Positions 4,865-5,567 of a stretch of DNA of 5,567 bases are shown one piece after another. The stretch is from NCBI GenBank assembly GCA_023228225.1, contig JALOBO010000105.1:1-5567 (forward strand). The letters run 5' to 3'. The notes beneath the pieces are model-generated. The model did no database searches, was not told the DNA's origin, and saw only the letters and a list, made by a program, of their open reading frames with translations. The stretch is from Clostridia bacterium. GTDB lineage: Bacteria > Bacillota > Clostridia > Christensenellales > UBA1242. Positions within the stretch are counted from its first letter, which is position 1. Each line of letters starts with the position of its first letter. Made by a program: the position numbers and the translations under genes.

Positions 4865-5283
4865 AGCATCACTGCCAGCTTTGTTTCAAATCCGAAATAT
4901 CTATCTAAATAATTCCTGACCTCTCCTGTAATTGTGGTGCAGGCTGCAATAGTTGCCTGGCTCTTATCTTTAGCTCCTAGTATTGTGTTAAGCTCCTCTA
5001 GTGTCTTAACAGGCTTTGTAGATCTCTTCAAGCACTCAGCCTGATAAATATCTTCCTTAGCTATTCTTAAGTTATCTCTGTCTGTGGGGTCCAGTACTGA
5101 GTTAATCAGAATGTCTGTGTAGAAATTAAGAATCCATTGTAATTCTTCAGGCTGTGACCTGTTATCTGCTGCAGCATTAATTTTATAGAATATGTTTGTA
5201 ATAACTCTAAGATAGTCTTCTTTGGCAGTTATTGTTTCTCCACCAACTACTATACTGGGGCCTGGAATTTGTACATCTACCAT
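4861..5283 (-). CDS. Unknown 140-residue helical protein coupled to the ATPase gene
   Basis: I do not recognise this family. The short N-terminal part (about 1-20, IPGPSIVVGGETITA) looks like strand. Most of the rest is predicted helical and mildly acidic, with no membrane segment, metal site or nuclease motif. The start ATG has GGTGAT (5287-5292) three bases upstream, and this ribosome site contains the TGA of the preceding gene. Its own stop overlaps the ATPase start by four bases. This tight linkage suggests a partner of the ATPase, for example an adaptor or terminase-small-subunit-like or loader-like protein; no sequence evidence decides this. Confidence 0.85.
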   Translation of the reverse strand: MVDVQIPGPSIVVGGETITAKEDYLRVITNIFYKINAAADNRSQPEELQWILNFYTDILINSVLDPTDRDNLRIAKEDIYQAECLKRSTKPVKTLEELNTILGAKDKSQATIAACTTITGEVRNYLDRYFGFETKLAVML

Positions 5284-5287
5284 AATA

Positions 5288-5567
5288 TCACCTTTTTATA
5301 TATTCTTTTAATGTAGGATTGCTTTTTACAACTAATGCAATTTGAGACGCTGACTTTCTACCTTCAGGAGATTTTGAGTTTCCTATTAGTACTGATTCTG
5401 TTCTATTATAAATATGATCTAGGATCATCCCAAAGGTCATTATATCCATGCCGTAAGGGATTACAGGTGATTTACCACAAAGAGCAACTGCCATTTCGTG
5501 TTTAAGCTGCATTATCCTGAGAGACACCACCCTTACTTTTAGTGCAAATATCTCTCTGTTTGCACTT
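5288..5567 (-). CDS. Unknown protein, probably 5'-truncated by the window edge
   Basis: The frame is open from the window edge (5566) to TGA at 5288-5290. The translated part is basic and helical (SLRIMQLKHEMAVALCG), has a Met-rich middle, and ends NPTLKEYIKR. A GTG at 5528-5530 would give 80 residues, but it has no spaced ribosome site, and the codons upstream (ANREIFALKVR) read like continuing protein. I therefore favour a gene starting outside the window. An ATG at 5510-5512 is another option. An inverted repeat at 5541-5566 would argue for an internal start if it is an operator. The stop lies four bases before the next ATG, so this gene is the first visible member of the leftward operon. 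Family not recognised. Confidence 0.72.
   Translation of the reverse strand, partial: SANREIFALKVRVVSLRIMQLKHEMAVALCGKSPVIPYGMDIMTFGMILDHIYNRTESVLIGNSKSPEGRKSASQIALVVKSNPTLKEYIKR
5541..5566. repeat. Inverted repeat AGTGCAAA...TTTGCACT at window edge
   Basis: Perfect 8-bp arms AGTGCAAA (5541-5548) and TTTGCACT (5559-5566) flank a 10-base spacer. It could be an operator ahead of the leftward operon, an mRNA hairpin, or a chance repeat within coding DNA if the last gene extends further right. The window ends one base later, so the context is missing. Confidence 0.5.

Overview
The window reads as part of a methanogen-type (Methanosarcinales-like) euryarchaeal mobile element, probably viral or plasmid-like, with an IS200/IS605-type tnpB insertion at its left edge. 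The archaeal assignment rests on a BRE/TATA-like promoter 100 bp upstream of the first gene, strong archaeal-style Shine-Dalgarno sites (AGGAGG, GGAGGT, GGTGAT), tightly overlapping short genes, T-rich terminators, and the absence of TAG among ten stop codons (7 TAA, 3 TGA). The last point is only weakly compatible with a pyrrolysine-using host. No gene here fixes the genus.

Layout. Positions 1-762 hold the 3' part of a TnpB gene with all three RuvC-type acidic residues and a four-cysteine zinc finger, followed by a structured right end that should be the omega/reRNA scaffold. Positions 763-998 are a gene-free control region with a direct repeat, a promoter and a small palindrome at the expected transcription start. 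Positions 999-3479 are a rightward cluster of six small genes. The first is a highly expressed-looking 82-residue two-helix membrane protein, followed by a hairpin/T-run terminator. Then come a 198-residue soluble protein with an acidic head and basic tail, a 230-residue single-pass membrane protein ending in PE repeats and poly-glutamate, a 104-residue tail-anchored protein, a 60-residue two-helix protein, and a 113-residue helical protein. A second hairpin terminator overlaps the end of the last gene. Positions 3486-3697 are a convergent intergenic region with inverted repeats. Positions 3698-5567 are a leftward cluster: an unrecognised gene entering from the right edge, a 140-residue unrecognised gene, and a 388-residue protein joining a C2H2 zinc finger, a P-loop ATPase and a C-terminal helix-turn-helix.

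Interpretation. A coat-protein-like small membrane protein with its own promoter and partial terminator, several tiny membrane proteins, and a plasmid/virus-type P-loop ATPase together suggest an archaeal membrane-associated particle. It could be a filamentous (inovirus-like) or pleomorphic virus, or a membrane complex of a plasmid. This is inference from architecture. No capsid, spike, integrase or replication initiator is recognisable in the window, so the element is incomplete here. The most interesting items are the six-gene membrane/virion-like module, the zinc finger-ATPase-HTH fusion, the poly-acidic proteins, and a TnpB system whose guide would derive from this element's own control region.
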